Program-made: the position numbers and the translations under genes
Assembly: GCF_032854445.1 (NCBI RefSeq)
Contig: NC_088306.1
Location: 30,601,764-30,665,763, forward strand
DNA: 64,000 nt
Source: Liolophura sinensis
Lineage: Eukaryota; Mollusca; Polyplacophora; Chitonida; Chitonidae
Direction: 5' to 3'
Notes under the pieces: generated by a model
Told to the model about the DNA's origin: nothing
The model's input: only the letters and a program-made list of their open reading frames with translations
Database searches by the model: none
Shown: positions 32,560-45,078 of the stretch, one piece after another
Numbering within the stretch: position 1 is the stretch's first letter
How the letters are laid out: each line of letters starts with the position of its first letter

Positions 32560-32692
32560 CAGCAGCCTGTGAATTTCCGTGGGTTTCCCTGGGCTTTGCC
32601 CGGTTTTCTCCCATCCTAGTGCTGGACACCATCGTACAAGTAAAATATTTTTCAGTACGGCGTAAAAATACCAATCAGATAAATAAATCAAG
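32560..32692 (+). mobile_element. SINE fragment (+ orientation)
   Basis: Only the 3' body is present: gtgggtttccctgggctttg, then gtacggcgtaaaaatacc and the tail. Confidence 0.83.
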
Positions 32693-32855
32693 ACCATGCA
32701 AAGGAATAACATCTCAAGATTAGCCGAAATTTTTAGGAATAATTGTAGCTGCAGGAATGTTATTATTGTTTTCAATGACGCAATTAACACAGCAGAATTA
32801 ATCCTCGTATTAAGAAGTTGAACTCTGGGAACAAACATCGAGCTCAAAGGGTCAC

Positions 32856-33146
32856 GTGATTCATTCCCCGCACATACACACTACCGCCATTTTCGTGGCC
32901 CTTGCACGTGACTGGAATCTCAACGCCGTCTGCAAAATGTCAGGGTTTCTTGATGGAATGACGGAAGCACTGACTGACATGGTGGCGAAGTTTAACATCG
33001 TCGCGTTTGGCATATTTTGTGGGAGTAAATCTCTTGAAATTTACCCAAACACTAAGAGTCATTTAGACAGGGCTAAGACGACTGAAGCCAATTCAGTGCA
33101 CGTGTACTTTTTAATTAGTTCCATTGGAAGTGAAACAAAGCTTTGA
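32856..33146 (+). CDS. Unrecognised ORF, possible first exon
   Basis: I do not recognise the product. An ATG at 32938 opens MSGFLDGMTEALTDMVAKFN, an amphipathic-looking start; the frame runs to 33146. Upstream are a YY1-like ccgccatttt (32883-32892) and CACGTG boxes, as in TATA-less promoters. A weak donor (ggga/gtaaat) follows at about 33024. It may equally be a chance frame. Confidence 0.2.
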   Translation: MIHSPHIHTTAIFVALARDWNLNAVCKMSGFLDGMTEALTDMVAKFNIVAFGIFCGSKSLEIYPNTKSHLDRAKTTEANSVHVYFLISSIGSETKL

Positions 33147-34149
33147 CATTATTTTAATTGCACGCTTTCCATTTAATTTGTTCAAATATCACATCGATGA
33201 GAAAAACATCATCCAAAAGTTCCTACCAAATTGTAAGCTCACATTTTAATAAAGATAAGCTCAGGAAGGGTTTATCCAAACAATTAGTGACTGTACCTTA
33301 AACGAAAGCAGTTTCAAAACCAACTGACTGCTTTTGTGGAAAGGTAGGACTCTGGGGAATAACTTCTTTTTCACACATGGGTGTTTTAACTGAAACGAAT
33401 GAGATTGTGGTAACTTCTCGGTGGGGTGACTCTATTACGAATGAGAATTGGGTAACTTTTTACAGTTAACGTTGAAAGTCATGTCGGATGACTTTTATTG
33501 TGGGATAACTCTCACAGTACAGTAGCGTAACGTTTAATGTGGTTGTGTGTGATCAGTATAACAGTGCGACGTTTTAAGTCATTCTGGACCAGTGGCGTTT
33601 CGATATATTTCAGTTAACATCAAGTATACCCAAGAATGCATGAACAATTCTTCCAGAATGGTGTTATACATTTGTTTGCGGAAATATATGGTTATATAGC
33701 CCACCATAACTTACAGAAATCTGCCACGTGTTAACGATATAGAAGCCGTGAATATGATCACCCCGATCAATATCATCCAATTCTCACAATTAGCCCGGAC
33801 GTGATCGGCTCGTGGTGTACCCTGGGAAACTCCAAGTGTGTCCGCAAAAGGCCGGTTTTCCGTCCCAGCACAGCCTCTCCTCTTCACCTGGATTGGGTAT
33901 CTTCCGGTTTCGTAAGCTTGAGGTTTACTTAACGCCGTGACGTGCCGAAACGGGAAGAAAAAGCGGAGGAACTACAATTTCCGTAGAGGGTAAAAGTCTG
34001 TACAATGTGTTAACTGGTCTTGTGCTGGTAGCAAGATAACTGGGGCTCTTTTAGGGGATTCTGAATTCTGAAGAGTTAATCAGATGGTTAAAGATTAAAA
34101 TCAGAGCACAGGGTTCTCAAGGTATTGCAGTGTCGAATAGAGTTCTGGA
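33147..34149. other. Intergenic, nothing seen
   Basis: Unique DNA with no recognised element. Confidence 0.5.
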
Positions 34150-34287
34150 GTTATTTGTTTATTTATGTACTGTCGAGGAGAAAGGCAGCATGAGCTGGAC
34201 TTGAACTCACAGCCACCGAATTTGTGAGAGGCTTTTGGGCCATTGCGCCGTGCTGGTGTGCTAACCCCCTCGGCTACGGAGGCCCCT
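34150..34287 (-). mobile_element. SINE with large internal deletion (- orientation)
   Basis: The tail side (ttatttgtttatttatg) is fused to the head side (agcatgagctggacttgaac to ggctacggaggcccc). Confidence 0.85.
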
Positions 34288-35462
34288 TCTGGGGGTAAAA
34301 CACAGCAAACCTAACACAAGCGCAATAGGCCTTAAATAAAAGTTCATAAAAAATTTAAAACAGAGCTTTAAAATGCTGAATTCTTTCTGGAAAAGTATAT
34401 CAGAATGATCGCCTTAAAATATGACGGTTTCAGTGTCCTACCTGTAGTACTTTAGTAATCGGCAAAAGTCAGCATTTCGTCCTTTTTGTTATTTATCTGC
34501 TCCTTGCGACGAACCCAGGTACTTGAAACTATAGACGGCATGTTCCATTTGACACATCCTTCGGTAACACTTGAGTAAATCTTGTGGGAGTTTTTTTTAG
34601 AACATTTTGTAGAGCAGCTTATTGTAAAACTGGAAGCTATGTATGTATATAGGTAAATTAAGTGTGAGGAGAATAGCAAAGTTATAAAACTTGGTAGAAC
34701 CTTGAAAGAATTACCCCGAGGTAGCCCCTATGTCTAACTTGATTATTCTTAAATTAAGTGTATCTATTTGTCAGGGAGAGGTAATGCTATTTTGCTAAAA
34801 GAGGTACAAACGGTCCAGCTATCGATGTAATCTAATAAACACACAATACTGAGAACATTCCGGTTTTATGGTTCGATCTTGTTTTTACACGATACTCCGC
34901 CTGGCAAACACGTACAAATCTGGTCTCGAATTTCACCGCGTTTGTTTGCGGAAACCCCTTGAATGCCGCGTTGACTATCACATCATGTTTGGTGGAGAAC
35001 AATCGGGTAAAGTAGAAATAATTGAACGTGATTACGGACAGCAATCTCGTGTTTGCCATCGATTAACGTGAGATGTCACGAGATGTGCTGGTTTGTCTAT
35101 GGCTAATGGTGACTACCCAAAACCGGCATCTTGAGATATTGATGTAATCCCAGGAGAATAAATTTAGGTGGCTTTATCTTATTGTTTCAGGTGGTTAAAA
35201 CTCACCTGCAAAAAATAGCCCCTTTCAAAGAAGTGGAACAATTCTTCTCAGGACTTGACATTTCATTGCCCTGTAACACCAAGCGTCACCCGTTATATAC
35301 CGCATCAGACCTAAAATTCGCAGGAAAAACCTTTAATGATAAATAAAGGTCTTCAAATAATACATTTTTGTGCTGAAACGATTTTCCTATCAATTAGGGT
35401 ATCATCCTACTTTCCAACAAACCTTAAAAAATCTTCCTAATATGATGGGAACTCATTTTTTT
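34288..35462. other. Intergenic, nothing supported
   Basis: Unique DNA. Short frames on both strands lack known motifs. Confidence 0.5.
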
Positions 35463-35940
35463 AGGTTTTATACTTTACACTAAGAATGAGTTCCACTACT
35501 GCTCCTAGCTATTTCAGCTTATATACTTTACTCTGGGAATTAGGTCAACTACTGCACCTTTAGCTATTTCAGGTTATATACTTAACACTGGGAACCCCTT
35601 CAACTACTGCACCTTTAGCTATTTCAGGTTATATACTTTACACTGGGAATCACTTCCACTACTGCACCTAGCTATTTCAGCTTATATACTTTACTCTGGG
35701 AATCAGGTCAACTACTGCACCTTTAGCTATTTCAGGTTATATACTCTACACTGGGAATAACTTCAACTGCTGCACCTTTAACTATTTCAGGTTATATACT
35801 TTACACTGTGAACCACTTCAACTACTGCACCTTTAACTATTTCAGGTTATATACATTACAATGGGAATCATTTCCTCTACTGCACCTTTAGCTATTTCAG
35901 GATATATACTTTACACTGGGAATCAGTTCCTCTACTGCAC
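35463..35940 (+). repeat. 55-bp minisatellite, about 8-9 copies
   Basis: Units contain ctatttcaggttatatactt and aactactgcaccttta, moderately diverged. Confidence 0.93.
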
Positions 35941-36417
35941 GAAAACCAGTCAGATAAATTGGTGAGCAGGGACCTCACGTTTCCAAGACCAACACTGTAA
36001 TAATTCTACCACTGGTAATTAAAAAAAAAATCCGTGACATTAGTCATGTTTATTGGTATAGCGTCAATTCTATTTGGATAAACTATCTTCATGTTTAGCC
36101 TGGACCAATCACACATAGGATAGTGTGATTAAAATTGGAAGTTATGGAGCAAATGGCGAAAATATTTTTATTGAGATTAATTATATAGTGAATAAGCTGA
36201 CTATGTAAAATGTTAGCCTCGTCGTGTCAGGGAAAGGCCAGTTTTGGTTTAGGATACACTGTCAATATGTTGAGGTATCAAAGAGTTGACCGGACCCAGT
36301 TTATAGGACATTGTCATAAAATTTAAAAACTGAAGTTAAAAGCGGTCGTTACCCACAAGCAAACAGATCTTTGTCTAGTTGTGCCTCAATCAAAAAAAAC
36401 TTTCTGACTGTTCAAGT

Positions 36418-36560
36418 AATTTATTTATTTTGTGCGACTGTTGTTTACCAGTATAAGGAAGTTTTTGACTTGTACGATATATACTGGGGTCAGTTTTATG
36501 GTGTAGGAAAGCGCGGTGTTTAGGGTCAACCAGCGATTCTTGGCAAGTTTCTGACGAACA
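36418..36560 (-). mobile_element. Very degraded SINE-like sequence
   Basis: It has a tttatttattttg tail-like start and gtcagttttatggtgtagga resembling the SINE core. Weak. Confidence 0.35.
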
Positions 36561-36634
36561 TTCCCACGCATTACGTATATAAGAGCAGGCCACATCGGTG
36601 GAAGAGAAACAGTCTTTTATGAATGTTAGATTAC

Positions 36635-38745
36635 ACACACGACCCCAGGAGCGTCACTGACGGCTTCTTGTTACCAGGCTACACACACGGCCACAGGAGA
36701 GTCATTGACAGTTTTGTGTCACCAGACTAAACAGACGACCACGGGAGCGTCAAGACGCCTTCTTGTCACCAGACTACAAACACGACGACAAGCTTCTCAC
36801 ACGACGACAGAGCGTTATTGACGGCTTTTTGTCACCAGACTACACACACTACCACACGAGCGTCATTGGCGGGTTCTTGTCACCAGGCTAGACACACGGC
36901 CACGAGAGCGTCATTGACGACTTCTTGTCACCAGGCTACACACACTACCACACGAGCGTCATTGACGGCTTCTTGTCACCAGGCTACACACACTACCAAA
37001 AGAGCGTCATTGACGGCTTCTTATCAACAGACAACACACACGGCCACGAGAGCGTCATTGACGACTTCTTGTCACCAGGCTACACACACTACCACAAGAG
37101 CGTCATTGACGACTTCTTCTCACCAAGCTAATAACACGGCCACAGGAGCGTCATTGACGGCTTCTTGTCACCAGGCTACACACACTACCACAAGAGCGTC
37201 ATTGACGACTTCTTCTCACCAAGCTAATAACACGGCCACAGGAGCGTCATTGACGGCTTCTTCACCAGGCTACACACACTACCACACGAGCGTTATTGGA
37301 GGGCTCTTGTCACCAGACTACACACACTACCACAGGAGCGTCATTGACGGCTTCTTCACCAGGCTACACACACTACCACAGGAGCGTCACTGACGGCTTC
37401 TTCACCAGGCTACACACACTATCACACGAGCGTTATTGGAGGGCTCTTGTCACCAGACTACACACACTACCACAGGAGCGTCATTGACGGCTTCTTCACC
37501 AGGCTACACACACTACCAAAAGAGCGTCACTGACGGCTTCTTATCAACAGACAATACACACTACCACAAGAGCGTCACTGACGGCTTCTTATCAACAGAC
37601 AACACACACGGCCACAAGAGCGTCATTGACGACTTCTTCTCACCAAGCTAATAACACGGCCACAGGAGCGTCATTGACGGCTTCTTCACCAGGCTACACA
37701 CACTACCACACGAGCGTTATTGGAGGGCTCTTGTCACCAGACTACACACACTACCACATGAGCGTCATTGACGGCTTCTTCACCAGGCTACACACACTAA
37801 CACACGAGCGTTATTGGAGGGCTCTTGTCACCAGGCTACACACACGGCCACAGGAGCGTCATTGACGGCTTCTTCACCAGGCTACACACACTAACACACG
37901 AGCGTTATTGGAGGGCTCTTGTCACCAGACTACACACACTACCACAGGAGCGTCATTGACGGCTTCTTCACCAGGCTACACACACTACCAAAAGAGCGTC
38001 ACTGACGGCTTCTTATCAACAGACAACACACACTACCACAAGAGCGTCATTGACGACTTCTTCTCACCAAGCTAATAACACGGCCACAGGAGCGTCATTG
38101 ACGGCTTCTTCACCAGGCTACACACACTACCACACGAGCGTTATTGGAGGGCTCTTGTCACCAGGCTACACACAAGACCAAGGACTGTCATTGACGGCGT
38201 CTTGTCACCAGGCTACACACACTACCAAAAGAGCTTCATTGACGGCTTCTTCTCATCAGACTACACATACTACCACAGGCGCGTCAATGGCGGTTTCGCG
38301 TCACCAAGCTACACACTCCGCCACAGGAGCGTCAATGACGGGTTCTTGCCATCAGGCTACACACACGGCGACAGGAGCGTCATTGACGGCTTCTTGTCAC
38401 CAGGCTACAAACACTACCACAGGAGCGTCAATGACGGGTTCTTGCCATCAGGCTACACACACGGCGACAGGAGCGTCATTGACAGCTTCTTGTCACCAGG
38501 CTACAAACACTACCACAGGAGCGTCATTGACGGGTTCTTATCACCAGGCTACACACACGGCGACAGGAACGTCATTGACAGCTTCTTGTCACCAGGCTAC
38601 AAACACTACCACAGGAGCGTCAATGACGGGTTCTTTTCACCAGCCTACACACACTACCACAGGAGCGTCAATGACGGTTTCGTGTCACCAGGCTACACAC
38701 ACGACCACAGCGGCGTTATTGACGGGTTCTTGTCACCAAGCTACC
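36635..38745 (+). repeat. 45/48-bp array with higher-order structure
   Basis: About 45 units built on aggctacacacacggccaca, ggagcgtcattgacggcttc and ttgtcacc. Between 37260 and 38160 an alternating pair of units (one with gttattggagggctcttgtc) forms a block of about 93 bp. Units are multiples of 3, so long frames are artefacts. Confidence 0.97.
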
Positions 38746-39263
38746 ATGAACAGTAAAAACGGAAGATTTCTTGATCAAGATGTACACAGTATCATCATAA
38801 CAACACGACAGCTGATATTTAAACTGGAATTATACTTAAGTCGTTTACAACTGATAAAGAAACAGGACGAAACGTTAACAAAACCAAAACTTGCTTTATA
38901 AACATTTTAATACCATACTCTTCTGACATTTATTCAACAGTGAACGATGGCTTGGCTGCACTACATCATATGGGAATGTAATGAATCAAATTTGACAGTT
39001 AATTAAATTATAGCACTAAAATAAGCCTGGCATAACAAAAATACTTCCTTACACGTCTTGTGACGACACATCGTTACATAACTGGGGGTTTAAGGATGGA
39101 CGTGGGGCGGGGGTGGGTAAGTGTTTGTGTTGTTTGACGGTTTCCTCTAAATGAGCTTTTCTCCAGAAGCGTTGTACATTTGGCACCTTCATTGTGTAGA
39201 GCGTTGGTTCGTGTGTATATAACTTTAGTGAATGGTATGGGAATTACTTATTCTGGGGAATGG
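38746..39263. other. Intergenic, nothing seen
   Basis: Unique DNA to the right of the array. Confidence 0.5.
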
Positions 39264-39712
39264 GGCCTCCGTGGCCTGGTGGTTAGTGTGGTAGCGCATG
39301 GAATGACTGGAGTCTCTCACCAGTCTGCTCGTTGTGAGTTCACGTTATGCTGACCTTCTCTCCGAAGGTGATTTATGAAGTGTGGTGAATTGTCACGAAG
39401 TCAATGAGAATGTATATATCTGTCATGTTGATTTTCACGTATTCAAGTTGGAAGGTTTTCCAGCAACCTGCGCATGGTCATGAGTTTCCCCCAGGGTCTG
39501 CCTGTTTTCCTTCGATACTAATGCTGACCCCCGTCCTATAAAAGAAATATTCTTGAGTACGGCGTAAAACACCAATCAAATAAATAAGTATAATAAATCA
39601 TGCATTCAGTCTTCAAAATGACCTAGTACGACGTTAAACACAAAGCACTCACTCACTCAAAATGACCTAGTGCGACGTTAAACACCAAGCACTAACTCAC
39701 TCAAAATGACCT
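39264..39712 (+). mobile_element. Long SINE variant with extra 3' repeats
   Basis: A tRNA-like head (ggcctccgtggcctggtggt; B box gtgagttcacg) is followed by an extra about 90 bp, then the usual body and the caccaatcaaataaataag tail at 39592. Next come three copies of aaatgacctagtacgacgtt with actcactcac ends. Confidence 0.85.
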
Positions 39713-40839
39713 AGTAAAGTATCAGGACGGAGTCTAAATAATCAGACCAACCAAAATAGTGACACTGAAATCTGATTATTGATGCTGATTAAAGAATCTG
39801 TAAGTGATTGATCGATATCAACTAATGATTTATCAAATTCAACAAAGACTAATTATCGACAGCGACGAATCAGTTACAGACATAATAAGGATAGATACTT
39901 AACAATATTAAGGATGAATGGCTGCGGTAACTTATAATTTGACATTCTCTTATAATGGTATAGCTAGACGCCCATTACACAGCAAAAATTAACATACGAT
40001 GGCAAGGTTGAAAAAATCACAATGAATGGACTGGGTCGAACTACGGAAGCTCTAATCACCTCTCGTAACACATTTGTGTTAAGGGCACTGGTTAAATCAA
40101 ACATTCTTAAAATGCTTAATACATTATGAATTTTAGATTATGCATGAATGGAAGAAAATAGGATTTTTAGAAAACTTGAACAGACCGCAGATCTGATTCT
40201 GGTCAGTTTTGTTTCGAGATATATTTCAGAGATATTCGTAAAATATTACTGTAGTTATCTTGTATATTCCATGAATAAAATTACGATTAATTCTTTTATT
40301 CACGAAGTTATATTATGATGCATCATATAATAATATTTTCATCAGTCCATTTTGCATGAACTTTCGTCATTATAATAATAGTTTATTTGGTGTATATGTC
40401 GAGATCATATAACATATTTTTGGAGGTATTCACGTAAGGGAGATCTTTCTGGTCTGAGACGTTAAAAAAAAAACGACTGTAATATGCGTACAGGTGTGTC
40501 AGGAGCTTATGTATAGCTATGTTATGATTCGTATGTTTCTTTCCCTAACAGGTCAAAAAGTCATTCAGTCTTCAAATAACAACAAAATAAACATTTTTAA
40601 TTCAATTATAAATTTTGACGTATTTTAAAAACTGACTGGAAAAATAGAGACGTTAGTCCCTATATTTAAAATGCTATGGTCAAAACTGAAAATTACCTTA
40701 TATTGTAATTTTCGCAAGAAATACTGAAAATATGAGGACAAGCTGTTTTGATTTAACATTGCACCACGTGACACCATTCCAGGCAAGTCTCGAACATGTA
40801 TTGTTACAACAGTTTAAGACAGTGTACCACACTGTTCAT
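39713..40839. other. Intergenic, AT-rich, nothing supported
   Basis: AT-rich DNA downstream of the ARX-type gene. Confidence 0.5.
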
Positions 40840-41440
40840 CAAGTACGTACGTGTTACATTGGTTTGTGGCTCTGTTACACAGTTCTATATGAGTTCACCT
40901 CTATGTTACATAGGTCTGTATTTGTTCATCGCACAGTTACCCAGTTATGCATTATAGTTCGCAACTACGTTACACAGTTCTGTGTTGGTTCACGGCTCAG
41001 ATAAAAATTCTATATTTCATGGTTCTCGGTTCTGTCACACAGTTCTGTACTGGTTCACCCCTCGGCCACAGAGTTCTGTATACGTTCACGGCTCTGTCAC
41101 AGCTCATGCTGGCTTCCTCTCCAGCCGTACGTGGGAAGGTCAACCACCAACCTGTGGATGGTCGTGGGTTTCCACAGGGCTGTGCTCAGTTTTCTCCCAT
41201 CCTAATGCTGGTCGCCTAAAGTGAAGTGATAAGTTCGGGTACATCCCACGGTTACAATGTTCTTCTTGAGTACATCCCACTGTTACAAGGCTCTGTGAGA
41301 CTGCAGCAAACTGTTTCAGTGTGCTTTGTGAATACATCCCACTGTAACAGAGTTCAGTGCGACTGCATCCCATAGTCTTGCCGTTCAGCGTGAGTATACC
41401 ACAGTGTCACGCAGTTCTTCATGAGTACACGTGAGTACAT
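40840..41440. repeat. Diverged gttctgt/gttacaca repeats with embedded SINE fragment
   Basis: Imperfect copies of tacacagttctgtattggtt occur at 40850-41095 and of gagtacatcccactgttaca at 41235-41400. Between them, 41100-41232 is a + strand SINE fragment (ctggcttcctctccagccgt). Confidence 0.65.
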
Positions 41441-41540
41441 TACTCTGTTACTCTTCAACTTTCAACACATCACCATACCTGTCCACTCTGTACGGAGGAA
41501 AACTTTATATCAGTACATGGGGTCCATCACTTGTTTAACT

Positions 41541-42071
41541 TCAGTACACTACATTGTTGCAACGCGGCACGGCACCTAGTTTGATTTCGTGCTCACGAGC
41601 TTTAAGCCTGAGCGCAGCTATACTGGACGATCGCCTGTCCACACCCCACAGTCCGGGACTGGACATGGGCAATGTCGGAAAGCAAGGTACGGGCGTTTCA
41701 TTTGCGCTGTCTCGCACTTTGATCGCAGAATTTGTCATGCTCGCTAAAAGATGCTGAAAAGAGCCCGGAGGAGGCATGGAGCCGATTGGCACCAGAGGTC
41801 GAACGCCGAAATTTGGCGGATTGGTTGGTATTGGAAACCCTTGAGGGCTACATAAGGATGAGGCGATGCTTGGATGCTGATGTGTGGAAAACATCAGTCG
41901 GTCCGTCAAAGAGTTGTCAAACGAGGCCAGAACGTCACCGAAGGTGGACGGCTGAGACAGGAAGTGACGTGACGGAAGACTGATGACTCCTGGGTAAGAG
42001 CTGTAAGCTTGTCCAGGATTCCCCACCTTTTCCTTTTTGCGCCATTTAGCACGTCTATTCTGGAACCAAAC
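41541..42071 (-). CDS. ARX: ARX-type last exon (homeodomain helix 3, OAR domain, stop)
   Basis: It starts [17 protein letters not shown] after a T-rich acceptor and ends with TGA at 41543-41541, giving 176 residues. The OAR domain lies near the end; the linker contains [10 protein letters not shown] and Pro-rich runs. Confidence 0.95.
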   Translation of the reverse strand, partial: VWFQNRRAKWRKKEKVGNPGQAYSSYPGVISLPSRHFLSQPSTFGDVLASFDNSLTDRLMFSTHQHPSIASSLCSPQGFPIPTNPPNFGVRPLVPIGSMPPPGSFQHLLASMTNSAIKVRDSANETPVPCFPTLPMSSPGLWGVDRRSSSIAALRLKAREHEIKLGAVPRCNNVVY

Positions 42072-43447
42072 CTTAAAAAAAATGACAAAATACATCATTA
42101 CTTTGTGGCCTGTCAGTCATTCACTTCTTCAAGAAATCTGATTATCTCTATCGCCCATTCACCTTTCCATTCATTCACTCATCAATCCATCAGTTGGTTC
42201 ATTCTTCTTTTATTTTGTTCGATCATCGACCCATTCATCCATTCATTCCACCAATCATTAATTCACACATCCATCGTCTGATGTATTCATGTAATCACTC
42301 ATTTATTTATTCATTCATAATTCACTCATTCATCCCCTTCCTTTGATCATTCATTCATCAGGATACTCAGTTATCCATTTATTCATCCATCTATTCGTGA
42401 AAATCAGGGATCGACTCTCATCGACTGTGGTGTGTTTATAAGAATCTATTTACCTGAACTCTAGCCTCCGTTAAATCAATGCGCATTGCCAGCTCTTCTC
42501 TGAAATATATGAAATATTTAATTCTTTATAAATCAGATGAACGGGATGTCACTAAGTGCGTAATAAGACACCCAAATAGGATGGTTTCTCTAATGAAGGT
42601 GGTACCACAAATTATGTTCTTTGATTTGTGGACCATTTTTTTGAAACAAGACTTATTTTCAAACCTAACTCTTATGTCCATCTTCCAGAATGACATAATA
42701 CAATTATTTGGTGTATAAGCATGTTTGATCTAGACTCGCACGTTTGAGCTAGAAAATGAGACATGTTCTCATTTTTATTTAGTTCACATGTGAGCTTGTT
42801 TTACCGTGTAAAAACATCTGGATAATGCGTCTTCTGGAAAGCCCTTTCAAGTTCCTCTAGTTGAAAGCTGGTAAAAGTAGTTCTGTATCTCCTCTGTTTT
42901 CTTTTTACATATTCGTCCGCTTCTTCTCTGGGATCGTCGCCGTGTTCTTCACCTAAAGGGAGATCACCGTCATCGTGGTCGTTTTCTCCTCCGATAGGTG
43001 GCGAGCAAGAACATCCGGGCGTCGCACAGTCACGTGACAGACCCGTTTCAAGCGTTTTGCTTGACGAGTTATCGAACGAATGAGCTTCTGTTCTAAAGTC
43101 ATTGCTAACTTTTGAACATTTTTGGTCGTCATTCTCTTGGCAGGTGTTCATTTCCCCTGAACTCGGTTCGGGAGTAAAAGGTCTATAAAGTTTTTCCTGT
43201 CTTTTTCTGTCGCTCGTTATGACCGGATTTAAAGTAGCCAAAGTCTTGTCAGTGTCACATGTAGACTTCACATCGGTATCCAGGCCCTCCTTGGCGGCCA
43301 ACAGTTGTGACACAGCTAAGGTATGGACTGGAATGGCACTAAGAAACAGTCTGGGACCACCCAAATAAAACTCATGTTCTGTGTAAAACGTCGCTGGTTG
43401 AATAGTCCGTCGAATGAACTCCTCGCACTTATGGCGGTTAGGCGAAT
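41541..43447 (-). CDS. ARX: ARX/aristaless-type paired-class homeobox gene (first exon not found)
   Basis: The product is a nuclear homeodomain transcription factor of the Arx/aristaless family, known for roles in neural and appendage patterning. Three exons on the minus strand give about 405 residues. In order: a low-complexity N-terminal part, an acidic stretch ([12 protein letters not shown]), a 60-residue homeodomain starting [12 protein letters not shown] with Gln at position 50 (VWFQNRR), a Pro/Ser-rich linker, and a C-terminal OAR domain ([18 protein letters not shown]) ending 12 residues later at TGA. Introns fall in the codon of homeodomain residue 31 and between 46 and 47. No in-frame ATG precedes 43447, where a good acceptor (ttctttcacag) lies, so a start-bearing exon must exist upstream. 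The homeodomain is closer to ARX than to fly Al, from memory. The gene is convergent with POLA1. Confidence 0.94.
42120..42395. repeat. Degenerate (cattcatt)n in the ARX-type intron
   Basis: Low-complexity cattcattcatc-like DNA in the intron between the micro-exon and the last exon. Confidence 0.8.
42454..42499 (-). CDS. ARX: ARX-type 46-nt micro-exon inside the homeodomain
   Basis: It reads (R)[15 protein letters not shown], helix 2 and the start of helix 3. The acceptor on the minus strand is atatatttcag and the donor is gtaaat. I recall the human ARX exon at this place also being 46 nt. Confidence 0.95.
42500..42804 (-). other. ARX-type intron inside homeodomain residue 31
   Basis: A 305-bp AT-rich intron; nothing else seen. 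Confidence 0.8.
42805..43447 (-). CDS. ARX: ARX-type exon with N-terminal part and start of homeodomain
   Basis: On the minus strand the acceptor ttctttcacag precedes 43447, and the donor gtaaaa lies just below 42805. The 643-nt exon takes 2 nt to finish a codon from an unseen upstream exon and ends with 2 nt of Arg31 of the homeodomain. It begins [10 protein letters not shown] and ends [15 protein letters not shown]...PDVFT(R). Confidence 0.93.
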
Positions 43448-44999
43448 CTGTGAAAGAAATTCAACAAAAGAAAGTAAATTATATGTTACTCAAAGAAATA
43501 TAGTACCCACCTTTTTCCCCCTGCGTATTGAAAAATTATTTCTAAGGACTCATAACGATGACCGTGGCATCCACACAGGTTTCCCTCATTCACGCTTTTC
43601 TTTACGGCTGCAACTGATGCTGACTATGGTCAACTGTTCTGCTGATAATTGGCAACCACAGTTTCGTGATTGCCAAACAAACTGTGGCACGCTAAAGGTG
43701 TTACCTTGTTAATAATCTATCGGTTATCTTTTGTTCTCGCCGCCTGTCCAGGTAAATTACTTTTAGCCGAGCGTCGCGATGTCAATAGTCGTGCACCTGT
43801 AGGCTTCCACGCTTGCATTAAGAGCGCTATTAATTTATATTCTGATCTAGACAATGATTACCTTGCGCGTGTGACAAGACGTGATGCTTCCGATAAGATG
43901 TTTTATTGCTCCATAAACGTTCCTCGGCGACTTGAATTAAGGAGAAAGAGATTTGAATAAAAGCAGACGACACCGCGCGATCGTCTACTCCTTTGAAATG
44001 TGTGACAACATCGATCGGAAGGGCGAGAACTTCTACGACCATTCATCAGTGTAAATGTTGTAATAGAAGTGCCACTGGTGATAATTTATTACACTTTTTC
44101 CCATTTTTCTGACATGTACATGGAAATTAAAGATTCTGGAGAAATTGGCCAAGATCGATGCTTTTTTCCGGTCACTCCGAGTTTTTCCATCCATAAAACG
44201 CTGGCCACCATGGTTTCTACGTGAACTATTCCTACAGTGTTTTAACAATGATCAAAATGAAACATCCTACCGAAATGATGTGAGTTAAGAGACTTATTTC
44301 GGTTTACGGTAGGACTGACATATGTTATTCATAGTGTATCTACGTCTCAAAGCCTTTATTCGACAACAAACATTCGAATTAAACAGAGAGACCAAGAATT
44401 GTTTCAGAGTGACCAATATAATTAAGCAGGTTTAGTTTTAGTAGATATTTTCAAATGAAAGAGAAGGAAGGTTTTAAGATGACCCTACATTTTGACAAAC
44501 TGAACCCTTAAACAATGCCATTAAATACGGCCTTAGTTCGGCTTCTAGCTCTGGTTTGATTTGAGATTTACACGTTAAACAGAGGGAAACATTTACTCAG
44601 TCATAAACATTAGGGGAGTTTTGAGATCGAACGCTTTTGATCCTAAAAAATCCCTCTACAACATTTGTTGACATTAATTTACTGATCACCTGTCTCACCG
44701 TGTTCCAAAGACACCAATGACACCTCTATCCTTCAGGACCTTGTTAAGTTCACAAATACTCAGATCCTCACCTTTCATTTGTATGGTTTGTTTACACCAA
44801 GTCACTGTGAAACAGATGGCCCTAACATAATACATGAATCAAAAGCAGCTGCCTAACATTTCTGAGGCCTGTCACAAGGTAAGATTTTGGATATTGAGTT
44901 CGAACTCAAAACTCCCCTTTTGACGCCCGAACCTGATTGTGGTAACCTCAAATTTAGAAGAGATATACAAACTAAACAAAAAGTTGATTCACGATGATC
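43448..44999. other. Upstream of visible ARX exons, nothing supported
   Basis: Either intron 1 or promoter DNA. I looked for an octapeptide-coding exon on the minus strand and saw none. Confidence 0.5.
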
Positions 45000-45078
45000 A
45001 TGTGACAGCATGTGATCATTTGACAGCATGTGATCATGTGACAGAATGTGATCATGTGACAGAATGTGATCATGTGAC
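45000..45078. repeat. 17-18-bp tandem repeat with TGATCA cores
   Basis: Five copies of tgatcatgtgacagaatg. Confidence 0.92.

Noticed and set aside
36818-38901. Thr/His/Ser-rich repeat ORFs
   Set aside because: A by-product of the 45/48-bp array.
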